From Sphagnum magellanicum (lineage: Eukaryota; Streptophyta; Sphagnopsida; Sphagnales; Sphagnaceae), in contig CM038909.1 of assembly GCA_021904315.1 (NCBI GenBank), positions 24,089,032-24,153,031 of the forward strand: 64,000 bases of DNA. Direction: 5' to 3'. Made by a program: the position numbers and the translations under genes. Shown here piece after piece: positions 12,310 to 25,946 of this stretch (positions are counted from its first letter, which is position 1; each line of letters starts with the position of its first letter). The notes beneath the pieces were generated by a model. That model was not told the DNA's origin. It made no database searches and was given only the letters and a program-made list of their open reading frames with translations.

Positions 12310-15300
12310 TGGAGACTGTAGTTGTGCCTCCTGAAATGTCTTCCATTGCCCAAATAATTTTTATACCCAGCAGCTGAATTAGTCATGATAGTTCTGTTGC
12401 AATCTGTGAAAAAAAAAACAAGTCACAAATGGCACTGGCATCTGAACCATTAAGGACTTGAAAATCTTACACAATATGATTCATGTATCCCCACCACAAT
12501 CCTCAATCAAAAGCAAGGATTTCTAAATAGACTTAAAATGAATTCACCATCTAGAGCAGTTGGATATGAGGACTTGGGTGATGTTGGAGTTAACTTCTAG
12601 CACAAACATGCATTGAATAATCTTTACATTTTGTACAACTAGCGCAAAGCTTGTTGCCATCGTTACTCCAATGTTATGGGGAGCTGCCAAAGAACATGCC
12701 AACAGTTGAAATTCTTAACCTTGCTCCAGAAGTTCAAGAAGCTTTAGTGGGTTGTTTCAAGAAGACAAACTACACAATCTGAAAAACAAAACTTTCATGA
12801 GCTGGCTGAAGTGGCATGATTGAGAGAACCCCTTCCCTACCACACACTCCAAACCTTAGCATTTGTGATCTACAAACTCAATGAAGAAAGTGGGAGTAGC
12901 TCACTTTTGACTTGAATCTCTATCACATTACCCCCCTTGACCATGTTATTCATGATTGGATATTTAAGCAATGCAGTCGATAAAGACAAGTACATGAGCT
13001 TCATGGTAGGTGGCATACGAATGTTTGTAGACAATATCTTTGACCTCTACCAAACATTTGCATCCATCTCCTACATGTAATGGAAGGGGGCCAAGGAAAT
13101 TTGGGAACTATCAACATGACAAACACAACAACACATTGAGGTCATTGAGCCTATAAGGGCCAACAATGTAGGTCTACTTCCATTCAAGCCCCACTTAAGG
13201 CTAGCATGTAAACTTCTTCCTCCAATAGTGCAAGCTTGCATTTTTGTTTTTCAATTAGTTTTTAGAGAGGTGAGTAAATCATTTCAAAGAATTTATATCA
13301 GCATTCCTTTCCCCACATCCTCTCTACCATGTCTTTAGGTATTCATCATGCCCACTTAAGTTTATGGGTAGGTTCAAGTTTGAGTGCATGGCTCTCCGAT
13401 CATGCAATCATCTTGTTAGTACACATTAGGTTGAACCTCCCCCATCTAATAGTTTGTAGCTTGGTTCATTGCGTTTGTGATCAACCTATAAATTCAATGG
13501 GGATACGTTTTTTTTTTTTTTTGTTGTTCACATGAGGGGAACACATTACAACACATGTTTTTGTTTCTATTGCTAGAACAATTGGGTTTCATATTTTGTG
13601 GGAATAGACACATGTCTTGACATCGTCCTCCCTCCAATATTCCCGTCAACAAGTCAATATTGTGTTGAATAACACAAGTGGACTTCACATTTTGGCTTAT
13701 GTCATCATCATCAATCCAATTCAAGCAAATTTAATTTCACGAGTTGTTATTCAAGGAATGTTTACAACAATTATGACCTAAGCAAAAAAACAACTTATAT
13801 TACAATTAACACCCTAAGGACATGTTTCTCCTTTTTGTTATAAAGATATTTGAATGTTTACACCAATAAGCTAATAAATTTTTTGACTAATGTGCAAATC
13901 AAAAATGGTGTGGTCAACCAAGTGTTTCAAAGGTCCCTTTTGTTGTTTTACATTCAATTTATAGGCAAAAGGTGTCAATGACTGTATGAAAAATTCAAAT
14001 GGCTTTCATCTTGAGGGAAAAAAATTGTTGTCAAAGAGGCCTTTTTTATGCTAGGTGTTTCTTCTCACCCATTTTTTAAAAAATATACCTCATGTGACAA
14101 GTGAGAGGTTGTTTGTTTGCCCCCATTTAGTAACTTCCCATAACTTTTCATTATAGGCCTCATTAATGTATTTGCATTTTTGAGTGTTGTCTTTTGGTTG
14201 GACATCGATCTTTTTTTAAATTGTTCATTCTTTTCCTTTTTGTGTGAATGTTTTTTAAAAACGAAGTTTGACAATGTTTCATCAAACAAATAGACTACTT
14301 TTTCAAAAATACACAAGGGAAATAATGAAACAACAAAGGAATGATAACAGAAATAATAAAATAATAATGGAATTCCTTTCAAACCTTTACATCAAATCAC
14401 AAAGGAGAAAATTATGCAAGGTTTTTTTTTTAAATAATAAAAGTGGTGAAGTTACAAATAAAGTTTATTTTATTTATATTAATATTAATTATTCAATAAT
14501 GTTTAGTATTCAATAACTCATGAACAATAGGTTGAAACATTACAAAATCAATGCACCCTTATTCAAGTCTCAATAGAATAATAGGAGTTGGACGAGCCCA
14601 ATTTTTGGTTGCTTAAAAAAACAATGATAACAAATGCCAAAATGATGTAGTAGAGTGTGGCTAATTATAAAATGTGATAAATTGGGAACCCATAATTTTC
14701 ATATTCATAGTGATAAAAACTACTTGGTTTTTTGGTCATAACATATTATAATATTATGTAAAGGTGTGAATAATTTTATACACAATGATGTCATTTTGAA
14801 ACCATTTCATGTTCTTTAAAAAAAAATTTAAAAACTTTTTATAAAAATTTTATGCATGTTTTTGAATATTTTATGATCATTAAATTCAATCCAACTTATT
14901 CCACATGTTTCCCTAAAACATTTTTAAGAACACCATATAAAAATATTTTAAATTTGTAACATTAGTATTTTTTGACACTAAAAACATGAAAAACTAAAGA
15001 ATTGTTATAGTTTATGCAACATGTGTTAGTATGATTACACCCATTTATCAAGAGGCTTTTCAAAAACATCAAGAATATGACAAAAGGCATTGACTATTGG
15101 GAGATCTCAACATCATAAATAAAACAAAACAAATAAACCACTATTTTTCATTGCATGTTATAAATAAAATAATCACTAATAACACATAACATAATGAAAC
15201 ATTAATTTTTAGATTAATTTTAGAACATGAAAATAATTTTAAATTCAATCATTTTTGCTTCATTGGTTTGAAAATTACATAACATTAAACATGCAAAGTA

Positions 15301-16809
15301 CCTTGTAAATATTTTTTGAAAAGTACCAAAAATGGAAGGGCCCCCATAGTTTGGGAGGTTATAACATTGTCATGTGCAAACAAACAAACAAACAAACAAA
15401 CACTTATCTTATTTAATACTAATGTAATGTTGCTAGTCAAGTGTGAATTAATAATTACCCAACTAATTTTTCTTTCCAAAAATATTTTTTGTAACTTAAT
15501 GAGTTTCCAATGACAAAACCACTCAAAATTCAATTTCATTTGCACCTAAAACTTCCAATTCCAATTTGCCTTCATTAAATCTTACTCATTGAAAGCATTC
15601 GGACAATACCAAAAGTGCACCCAAATTCCTTACAATTTTTATTTTTTTATTTAAATACAATTTTGATGATTTTTTTTTGGACAATATTCAATAACTTTTT
15701 CATTGTAAGTTGAAACATTATGAAACCAACTTAATGAAACCTATTCATTGTGGGCTTTCCAACAATACCAAGAGTATGGCCAAAAACACCATTGTTTGGG
15801 AACAATGATTTTTCTTTCAATATTTTGAAGTAGCATCATTGGCACTTTCCAACCTACATTCATTAAATAGGTGGCAAATATGATGTGGAATTTTTTTCAC
15901 AATTAGCTATAGCACGTTCAATTATATGATTTAAGAGCAACAAATAATTTTGCAAGTTGATTGTAGTGGCGACATGGATATTCACAATATAAGAGAATGT
16001 GTGCGAACCAAATGGAAACTTGCTTTAACAAAGAGCTAGTAATAAGCAATGTGTGAGGGAAATTTGGCAACCCCAACTTAAATCAACCATAAATTAGTGC
16101 AAGTTATGCACAACTGCGATGGATTTGTGGCTATAGCTTATATAATCTTACAACCATATTCTTTTGCTATGTATTATTGTGATCAAATCATGAATTCCCT
16201 ACTTCAACATCTACACAAATTTGCCAATACAAAATAACAAGTGTTTTTAGAATCAACCTAAAACGTTTTGTGTGAGTTATGTAAGAGCAAAGTACAAAGT
16301 ACACAAATAACTTTAAATATTATTTTACATACATATTCTATATTTCTTCCAGGGGGATTGAACCCCAATTCATTTATGGATTTTGCCAAATTGGAATGGA
16401 AGGAGGATCTGTACATACCAAGCCACCTTAAATTGTACATGCAAAATTAAACAATTGTTAGTTTTAGTCTATGGTGATGATATTGGAAATTTGTTACATA
16501 TACCTAAAGCCACAACTTGCAAAATATGTACATCATCCAGACTAATATCAGAAATCACATACAAAGCAAAGAAATGTAATGTAAAAAATCATGAAGATGC
16601 AATGAATATGGAATGGACTACCTAAAATAAAATAAAATTTTATTTATTGTTTTCTCCTAACGCAAAATGCCCTTAAATAGGGGCATGTACATTGCAAATT
16701 CTAGTACAAAAAGCCATAGATTCGTGGTTCCAAAACCCATAGATCCACAACTTAAAAGATTAGAATACATAACACATATTGGTCCACCCATATCTTTGGT
16801 CATGAACTT
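12310..16809. other. AT-rich gene-poor region with diverged repeats
   Basis: No supported gene. The sequence is AT-rich with homopolymer runs, including a T run at 13509-13522. Between about 14500 and 15900 there are diverged recurrences of blocks such as GTTGAAACATTA, followed by phrases like CAATACCAA and AAGAGTATG, suggesting an old dispersed or tandem repeat. Confidence 0.5.
15377..15402. repeat. (CAAA)n microsatellite
   Basis: A short pure run of CAAA units, about six copies, within AT-rich intergenic DNA. Confidence 0.9.
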
Positions 16810-19800
16810 CTAGTTTTCAAAGTGCATCTTATATTTCCCCCATTGCCGAATTGTTATGTAGAAAAGGAAAGAATCCAAGTGGTAATTTTTTTGTGCAAAC
16901 ATTTTGACCACCAAGTCCAAGTCTTGGATAGTCAACTGATTTTGAAGCTTCAATTTCAAAAAGTTCATTTGAAAAGGTCCTTTCATCCTCCACACTACCC
17001 AAGACCATGATAATGGCCAACTCAACAAGCTTTAGATACTCCAATAACTTGTCAGCCACAATAACATTTGATGCCAATCATCCCCTCAATTTAGTTGTAG
17101 GGTTGCAATTAAGCACTGGATGCAAGGCACCATGGTTGTTGCTCTTCATTATTAAACACAAGAATGACATTTGTTGGTCAAGAACTGTTGGATCCAACAA
17201 ACCAACAACTAAGGTACCACTTGCACCTTTTGGTTTTGAATGGTAGAATTTTGCTTTTAGGATTGCCAAGTGACTAGGGAAGGTGGTCTCTACATCATGC
17301 ACCTCCCAATAGTGGGGATAGATGATCCCCATTGCATTCATTAACTCATGGGTAGGGAAACACCTTTTAAGTTATTTTATCAACCCATCAACTGCACTTG
17401 TACATTATTGTTTTGTAGATTGTATTGAAAGTGCCCAATCATCTTTAATCACCATAAACATAACACTAGTAGTGGAGTTTGTCTTTTGCAACATATATAA
17501 GTGGGTGTGGAAATTAAATGTGACAGACTAACCTCACTTTCTAACTCCAACCACTAATCCATGTGTAAGGCATCACAAACATGTTCCGTTAAATCATTGA
17601 AAGTTCAAAATTGTGGGTGGTCATACCTCTTCAATGGGTTTACATACCAAGAATACAATTCACTAATACATAATATGATAAAGTTCACAAGATCACAAAC
17701 AAAAGTATCCCTACCCTAGGCCATTTTGAATAGACTTTACATTGCTTCCATCATGCGCAACACACAAGTTAGTCCCAAAATAATGTCACAATCATATAAC
17801 AACTCATAGTTGTTTTTGGTAGTTACATTCCCAAGATTATCATTAACCATTTTGACAACAAGAATCTTGTACTCCTGTAAAACACGCTTGGTAGGTGCAA
17901 GCATCAAAGTCCATTGAGTCTTCATGTTATGAAGGATTTTCCCACCTTTTGTTTCCAAAAATTTTACCAACTTTGTGAACTCCATGTGCCTTTTAGGGGA
18001 ATAAGTAAAGTACACATACATGGACTGCAACAACATTTCAATCTTTGCAACTAACGGTAATTTTGAAAGTTTTTATGTGACCAAATTGCATTTATGTGTT
18101 ATGTAATGGAGTCCGATGACAAATGGTGCATGCTTATCTGTAAGCTACACTATCACCCCTATTTTCAAACTTTGAAAAATAGTCACACCATCTACTGCAA
18201 AGCAAACCAACCTAGAAGCTAAATTGCCTTTAGATAATCCCCCATAAATATTTGCAGAATCCACTAACATTGTAATTATGTCTCAACCCTAGTTTTGGGC
18301 TCATGACTAAGGCAAGGGTTTACAAAGGTGCAGGCGGAAAGTGAAGCCCAGGAATCACATTTCATGCTCATGGGAATGTAGGAGACTGTGAGGGAATGAG
18401 CTCACACATTCTCAAATGGGCTCCCACTTTGGGTGTTAAAGTCCCAATGGATTTCCAAATCTTCAAAGAACGATTTTAGGGGTCAAAATTCAATGTATTG
18501 AAAATTCCTTATACATTGGGAAATTCTTGAAATGTAAATGTCTAAAATGGGTTCACATGACCCATTTGAGTACTTAAAACATAAGTTATGGTCAAATGAA
18601 AGGTTGGGAGTCAAACTAACAATTTGACTCCTAACCATTAAAAGTCAAAAATCGCCTTGATTTATTTGTGTTCAGGTAACATGTCACATATTTTTGGATA
18701 GCTCTTAACAAAGGCTATAACTTTACTTTAGACCTCACTTCAATTAAAGGTTTACATAAAGAGTTATGACCCTCTAAAGATCTAAAAGTCCTAATTTCGA
18801 AAATTGTGGAACTTTCAACTTGGGAGTCCCAAGACAAAATGACATTTGGATCTAGCCCCCATGGCTAATCATAGAGAATAATATAAGGGGGAAGGTGGTG
18901 GATTCCTCCAAGTCCGGTTTGTGGTGAATTTTGTGAGTCCAGGTGTGCCTATGACTTGTCCGTGCACCAAAAATGCTTTGATTATGCATTAACTAACTTG
19001 TTGTTTGGTTTGTGCAAGTCCCTGTGAATAATTGACCCACTTGTCATTTGTCCTAAATCCCATCCTAGAATTCTAGCACGCCCCTCTATCCCTGAAGTGT
19101 TGCGAACTAGGGAACGTATCCTCACTTCTTTTCCTTTCATTGTTTTCACCTTTGAACTCGCATTTGAGTCTTACAAGGAGTTTGGGGGTGCATCAAGTTA
19201 GGTTATCAGACCCACCTCCCTCAATTACCCTCTAGAAATTTTTAAACACATAATAATGGTAGATATCTAGTTTTGGTTATCAATAGTTGTGACCTCATCA
19301 CAACTAAGGGTTATAAATTTCACCTTTTGAATTACATGTTTGGTTGCATCCAAAATTATGTTATGCATAATGTATGCCATTCCCAACCCACAAACCAAAA
19401 ACCCTAAAACTAGTTCAGTCCATTAAACTAGGACTACAAGTTAACATATTCAAAAATTTCCTTAATTGTTAAAAGCATAAGATTCAATAACATACGAGTA
19501 GACTCTAAAAAGCAAATAGGATACAAACTTGCCATTCCCCATCCATTGGAATTAATCTAATGCATTTTTTTCTAACTACTCAACCTTAAGAAAATGAAAA
19601 AACCCTTGCATACATTCATAATCTATCAAAGGCTTTCCTCGATGCAAAAGGTGGAAAATAATAACAAATTAGAAGTATTTCTTCTTTTTTGAGTTCTTTT
19701 TGCATTCACCACCTAATCAAAAATAGAATCTGGCCCTAGAATGCAATAAATGCAAGAATTCTTTGCATGTTGGGTGTCAAAACTAGTGTAGTATTCACCA

Positions 19801-20327
19801 ACAATTTTTCCATGTTTAACACATTTACACTTTCTTCTACCATTATGTTTATGGAGCCCATCTAACTGCAGCATCAATAATTTTTCCCTATACTCAACAT
19901 CAATGTAAACCTTACATTACACATGGTGTAACTTGTTATCTTCCCTTATAATAAGCTCAGCCCATGGGAATTTGGTAGCCCATGTGTCTTGAAAGTTTCT
20001 AATGACTTGCCATTAAACCTTCCTTTTTTATTTTGCATGTGCAATAGGGACAATGCTAGGCTCAACATTGTCAATGCAAGTTTCAATAATAGGATTAGAT
20101 GTTCTTGGATTACTTGAACTTGAACTTGGGATCAAGTTGGAAGGAATAAAAGCTTCATTATCTAGTTGTAAACTTCTAGACTTTGATTCCATTATTAAAG
20201 ATGAACTTAAGGTACTAATTTTGCCACTTCCAAAAAAGAAGAAGCAAAACTTGAAATTTGCAAGGTTTTGAGAGGTGCCATGGTTATTGTTAAGACTTGC
20301 AACCAAACAAGACATGGAAGACATCAA
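16810..20327 (-). pseudogene. Decayed hAT-type transposase (plant DUF4371-like group)
   Basis: Conceptual translation of the minus strand gives colinear pieces of one hAT-like transposase, interrupted by stops and frameshifts. In order: a Ser-rich N-terminal part (20327-20028); a BED-like region about 20030-19750 containing FPWAELIIREDNKL and LDGLHKHNGRRKCK; SCDEVTTIDNQ near 19290; then, after an inserted solo LTR, VDGVTIFQSLKIGV near 18190; a 99-residue open tract 18036-17737 (YSPKRHMEFTKLVKFLETKG); 17341-17078 (ATFPSHLAILKAKF-like, LDQQMSF); and the C-terminal dimerisation region 17077-16810 (GSVEDERTFSNELF and DLVVKMFAQ, in different frames). The element cannot make a full transposase. Terminal inverted repeats and target duplications were not identified. 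Confidence 0.85.
18279..19223. mobile_element. Solo LTR inserted in the hAT pseudogene
   Basis: A 945-bp block starting TGTCTCAACCC and ending CCTCCCTCA splits the hAT reading frame. It is flanked by ATTA on both sides (18275-18278 and 19224-19227; AATTA if the terminal A is shared). TG...CA ends, a 4-5 bp target duplication, no internal coding region and interruption of a recognisable gene together indicate a solo LTR. The transposase frame resumes on each side, with a small gap of missing sequence at the junction. The superfamily cannot be assigned because no internal domain remains. Confidence 0.7.
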
Positions 20328-23300
20328 ATTTGTAGTGTTTTTTTTCCAAGGAATGAAATTGAGGAAACTAACATGGCAATTAATAGATTACTTGCAACTC
20401 AACAGTTTGTGCTTGCTATAAGGGACCAACTACACACTATAACATATTTGATACTTTTAAAAACATAAATGTTGAAACAAGAAAGAGTAAGAAGTCAAAT
20501 AAGAAAGCATAATGTGATTTAAAATTATAAAAAATTCACTTTGATTTGTAGGATTTCTTTTGTAGTAGTTGCAACCCTTTTTATATGTTTGTTTTGAAAA
20601 TTTATGATCTCCAAGTCTAAGCTTGACCTATTCCAAGGTTTGTAAAAAAAATTTGAATCAATGAGCTTGTTGTTGTCACTGCTTTAGGAACACTATATAA
20701 CTTGCAAACACCTAATACAATTTACAACCAACTCTGAATTTGTAACCAACCAATGTGAATCCAACTCTAGATCCTTGTTGCCATCCCCAAATCTTGAATA
20801 GTGCTCAATTTGTTTCAAATATCTAGATTAGTTCCAAGAAATTTGTTTGAACTTTTGGCAACATGTCATCACATGGACTTGTTTACCATTGTTGTATGGA
20901 ATGCTCGTCAAATTTCCATAAGAATGTACAATCAAACATTTTGCCAAAATGACATTCAAAGTTCAATATCCATAAGGGATGAGTAGCCATAATGTGTAAT
21001 TGTAGCTTGACCATTATCCCTTAACATATGCACTTAGGTTTAAAAAAATAGGTGTGCTACAAATACTAAGGTCAACAAAAAATGGTCAAAAATGGTTCAT
21101 AATGAGCAAGGGTATAGATTACATCTTGTTGATTGAATGCAACAAATGACTTGCTATCACAAGGTAAACAAAGTGCCATTAATTGAATTGATAAATGAAG
21201 GTAAAGTTTGAAAATTAGGAATAGAGAATTCCAAACCTACATTATTGGTGATGATGAGCACCATGACCAACATGACAATTACAAGACTTGCTGCTATTCT
21301 AAGTGCAATGTCATTTGTTGATGGAACCACCAATACCATGCCCCAGAAAGTTAATCCAAGATATGTAATGGACCATGAATCTCTTAGCACTTTTCCTTAT
21401 CAGTTAATGGATAACAAAAATGAACTCTTGTAGGGTTTCATTGAAAATAGTCTTCATGGTGGTAAGGGTTGCATCTTCTAAATATGTATTTACATTTGTT
21501 TAGATTTCAGAAAATCCATATTGAAAGGTTCCTCTATAGAGGCTCTATAGTAATGCAATTAAAATAATGAAAGTAAAAGAACTGTTTTGCCTTTCCTTAA
21601 GCCCTCATTGCTTCTATTAAAAACCCATTTTCTCTGGAATTAAGGACTAAATGTATTTTTACAATGTTAAGGTTAACACAATCTTATGAATTAGGGACAT
21701 GGACGAGATGTACTACATTATTGCCCTTGTTGGCAGATTCTGATTGACAACATAATTCAACACATCTAGAAGATCTGATTATAAAATATTCAGCAAAAGC
21801 TTCAAAATTGGTGCCCTTTAACAAATAGACAAAATGAAATTCAAAGCTCTTAGTTTTATTGAGGATGTAGCGAATTTTTGAAAAACAAATGAAATCACAT
21901 AATGAAAAAAAATGAAAATGCCACCCACCCAAAACCATCACAATATTGATAAAGTTATAATAATCACTTGAATCAAACTTTGTTATTGTATTTGACATGA
22001 AATCTATTCACCTACTGTGTATTTTCCCTGATTGGTATATAGAAACCTTTCATGTATAGAGACAAAGAAATACACACCATTTTGTATTATATTTTTTGGT
22101 ATTGATATAAATAGGAACATAAACCAACCTTGACATTGCCTTTATTACTTATAGATATGATTGTTACCAAAAATGCATTTGCTTTATGTTTCAAAATCAT
22201 GATATAAATAATCCAAGATATTGGAAAACCTCTTCCTCTACAAAAACCCATATCACGTTGAAGAAATGATTAAAATAATCGCTATGTCAAATCTATTGAA
22301 AAAGAAGGGGGAAAGAAAAATTGCAACACATTAGATTCATATTTGAATTGATTCACATTGCCTTATTATCAATTCATTGAAACAAGAAGTGACCATATTT
22401 CATCCTCAAACTATTTGAACTTGCCCACCCAAAAAAAAATTCAATTTTTGAGAACTCTTGGAAGATGGAGAAAAGGAGGAACATCCACCTTTAGATGACA
22501 AATAAAGCCAAAAGAAAGTGTGGCATTTGATGATGGTTTAATTAAGAGAGAGTTGGTAGTAAACATGGAACTTGCATGGGCATATAGTCAATCCAAGTTA
22601 AGTTACTGACAACTTTTATTAGTTTAGTTCTTGTGTATCATTGGCTTTTCACCTAAAGTTTCCGTTCTTAATAAGGTCACTTGATTATGGAATGTGACAG
22701 GAAGCTCATACATTTTTGAACATCATGTGTGCAGTGTAGTTCCTTTCTCTAATAGAAATGTTCTTCTTTGCTAACTATGCATACTCTGGGCTGAGTCTTG
22801 GACAAAAGAGAAAGCTTTTCCTAGTGTACAAATCCTTCCCAACCAAACACAACATTGCCCACAATGTTATGTTGATAGCTTTTGCCATCAACCATTTATT
22901 ACAAATCACCATTGTAGTATTAGGGAATGAAAACATTCCACCCATTCCCCATCCCCATAACCTTTTATTTTATTTATCCACCCCTTGAAATAGAAAAACA
23001 TCCCCATCCTATTAGTGAGTCCTTTGCAAAGACCAACAAATGTGGTAAAAAAAAGATGTGTGCAAAGACATGAAAGATCTAATATGCATATATGTTTCAA
23101 CTTCAAACAAAATGAATTGTATATATGGCTTTAGATAGATATTAGGTCACTTTTCGAAAGTTAAAAAAACAAATCAATAAATTGTATTGCCAAAGAAGGG
23201 AGAGAAAACGACCAGCCAAAACACCAAAGAAATCTAGTTCCTTTTTTCTAAACAAGTACATAAAGTAGCTTTCATGCTTGACAAAGGCCCAAAAGAAAAC

Positions 23301-24904
23301 ACATAGCTTAAAGTTACACTGAAACAACACAACATAATAGATAAAATTCTTTCTATCAGATAAATTCGAGGCACAATAAAAAATCAGAATTGAATGTTGC
23401 CTAATCCATCCTAAAGACCAAGAAGGTGGCAAGTATTTGATACAAAAAAGGTCACAAATAAAGTTTTAGACAAAAGGTTTAAAGTCTCTCATTGGATGCA
23501 TAATAAATTAAGTAAAAAAAACAAAGAAAACCTTGAAATTTGTGTCTTTCTTCTTTCCTTGCATGAGATTTATGAAAAAATTTCCACTTTTGTAATGTTA
23601 CACTATAATCATTGCTGAAATTGAGACTGGCTGTTGTTGCCAGAGTACTAACATGAACATTGCCAAACACATTAACAAAAACCAAATAGTGACATAGAAA
23701 AGACACACATACCTGAAGGGGGGAACATAATCTGAACAATACTGAGTTTGTTCCTCCCCAACCTGCACAGCCGAAAGCACCACACACAATTAGAAAAGAT
23801 TATTACTACTCTTTTTTTGTCTCATTTTCTAACTTGAAAGAAACTTTGCTACACAAAAAAAAATTCCATTAGGGAACATTAATCAATCACTACATGGCCA
23901 ACACAAACATAATTCGTCAATTTTCCAACAATTTTTCGATCAGATCTAGTAGAACACATATAAAAAAACATAGAACAAAAAACAAAGCATACTTACTAAC
24001 AAAGATGAAATCCACAACTTGAGTAGAAAGAACTGAAAAAAAACATTCCTCAAAATAGTCTTCTTGAAGTCACAAAACTAAAACCAAAACACAATCCACT
24101 AATACTTGCACTTTTGTCATGTTGCTTCAACATCCACTTTAAAGTTGGTCATCAAAAACCTACAACACGTACAACCAGTAATGTTAGAACTTAAGAATCA
24201 AGACTTAAATTGAGATTATTTAAACAATCAAAACAACTAACTAATCAAAAAATTGTCCTTCAACATTTAGTGCTATGTGGAATCAGATCCTTCCCAATAG
24301 GTTGCTACCACCAATTTGAAAGTTGTTGCAAGGTGTGGCAACATGATGTTGGTTACAAGTGAGTTTCTTGTGATGGATCCTATAGATCCAACGAAACGTT
24401 TGTGACATCGACCCTTTACAAACCAAAAAAAACTAGTGAACATGCAATGGCTATTGGAAGCCATGGCGAAAGATGGCTTCTATGACAAGGAAACAAGCAA
24501 TATCTTAATGATGGGGGGAGATTGTGTACTCTGATGGAGATTTCCCCATCACAAACAGTAGCAATGGACATCAAGTATTAGGTGTAAAAGCTGCTAACCC
24601 TAAAACAAGTCACTACATTTTTGGCAAAATTTTATTTTATTTACTTTTTTTTCCCCTTTATGCAATTCATTCATTGCTGTTGGATTTCACAATTTGGCGA
24701 AATTTCACCAAAAAAAAGATGTTGTTTGGGAGATCTCAATGTGACAAACAGATAAACAAACAAATATCATAGGTAGATATACATCATTTCCTCTTTGTGT
24801 AAACTCGGGTTCTAAATGGTTTATGATTATTACTCACATATGATTTATTTGGGAAAAAAAATTAAACAACAAGATGCTACAAGGATACACATCTCATCAA
24901 CTTT
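20328..24904. other. AT-rich intergenic region, no gene seen
   Basis: Neither strand gave a protein I could recognise. Open frames here are short, start mostly at non-ATG codons, and have biased, hydrophobic or Phe/Lys-rich composition expected from AT-rich noncoding DNA. Confidence 0.5.
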
Positions 24905-25155
24905 TTTTTTCGGCTAAATTTAGCAAGGTGGCTTGAATGTTTTTCAAAGTGGCTAAAAAATACGTTTTCTTGGTTTTCTAATCACCAAATATCTATAGTT
25001 CTATTTGAAATATCACCAGATTTCTCTATTGAATTCTAGCATGTAGCTAAAAAATGTGAAGGAAGCTCAAACATTTTTATTTTCATAGCCTTTTAATAGC
25101 CAAATTTGGCTAAACTGTATTATGTATGACTACCAGTTCAGTTACATCACAAATA
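24905..25155. repeat. Dispersed repeat with palindromic TAGCCAAATTTGGCTA core
   Basis: The stretch ends with the palindrome TAGCCAAATTTGGCTA (25097-25112), followed about 35 bases later by TTACATCACAAAT. Related ends occur at about 44780-44842 (a diverged core, then CACTTTGGCTACATCACAAA) and 58972-59037 (AGCCAAATTTGGCTAAAT, then GCCACTTTG and CATCACAAAATTG). The left side begins with GGCTAAATTTAGCAAGG, a possible diverged inverted partner, so a MITE of about 250 bp is likely. Confidence 0.55.
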
Positions 25156-25284
25156 TGAAAAAAAAAAACCCTACATGCCGACCCTGAATCTTAGACCCTT
25201 GGCACTCTCATGAAGCGTTCGGAGAAAACTTGTAGTGGACATGGAGGGCACTATATATCCATGAATTTCCCTTTTAGAAATTGG

Positions 25285-25385
25285 GAGGGATATTATGCCT
25301 ACTCCTCAAGGGTGGGAGGGAAATTATGCCTACTTATTAGGTGTAAGAACCCTCCCACTATTGAGGAGTAGGTGTAATATCCCTC
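25285..25385. repeat. 101-bp foldback (long hairpin)
   Basis: The outer arms are 25285-25309 (GAGGGATATTATGCCTACTC...) and 25361-25385. The inner arms are 25312-25333 and 25338-25358, with a loop of about four bases. About 48 base pairs can form with roughly nine mismatches. The related element at about 37629-37727 folds in the same way with more mismatches. Such a transcript would be a natural Dicer substrate, but that is inference. Confidence 0.8.
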
Positions 25386-25400
25386 GCACTCCAACACCTT

Positions 25401-25946
25401 GGGATCTATGTAGGCTTGGTTCATGATAAATTACGCCTCATGATCTATGTAAGCTTGATTCATGATAAATTACACCTCATGATCTACATAGGTTTGGTTC
25501 ATGATAAATTATGCCTCATGATCTATGTAAGCTTGATTCATGATAAATTACACCTCATGACCTACATAGGTTTGGGTCATGATAAATTACGCCTCATGAC
25601 CTACATAGGTTTGGGTCATGATAAATTTTGCCTCATGATCTATGTAAGCTCAATTCATGATAAATTACGCCTCATGACCTACATAGGTTTGGGTCATGAT
25701 AAATTTTGCCTCATGATCTATGTAAGCTCGATTCATGTTAAATTATGCCTCATGAGCTACATAGGTTTGGTTCATGATAAATTATGCCTCATGATCTATG
25801 TAAGCTTGATTCATGATAAATTACGCCTCATGAGCTACATAGGTTTGGTTCATGATAAATTTTGCCTCATGATCTATGTAAGCTTGATTCATGATAAATT
25901 ACGGCTCATGATCTACATAGTTTTGGTTCATGATAAATTTTGCCTT
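25401..25946. repeat. 39-bp minisatellite, about 14 copies
   Basis: The unit reads roughly GATCTATGTAAGCTTGATTC followed by ATGATAAATTACGCCTCAT. Two subtypes alternate (TGTAAGCTTGA and ACATAGGTTTG), giving a 78-bp higher-order period. Because 39 is a multiple of three, one frame stays open for 182 codons and repeats a 13-residue phrase such as IHDKLHLMIYIGL. This open frame is a by-product of the repeat and is not annotated as a gene. Confidence 0.95.

Noticed and set aside
16258..16440. Minus-strand open frame beyond the hAT C-terminus
   Set aside because: The hAT similarity ends at about 16810; this frame is AT-rich, short and unrecognised.
25401..25946. Possible CRISPR array
   Set aside because: Units are contiguous with no unique spacers and the DNA is plant nuclear; the same holds for the 41.4 and 45.2 kb arrays.
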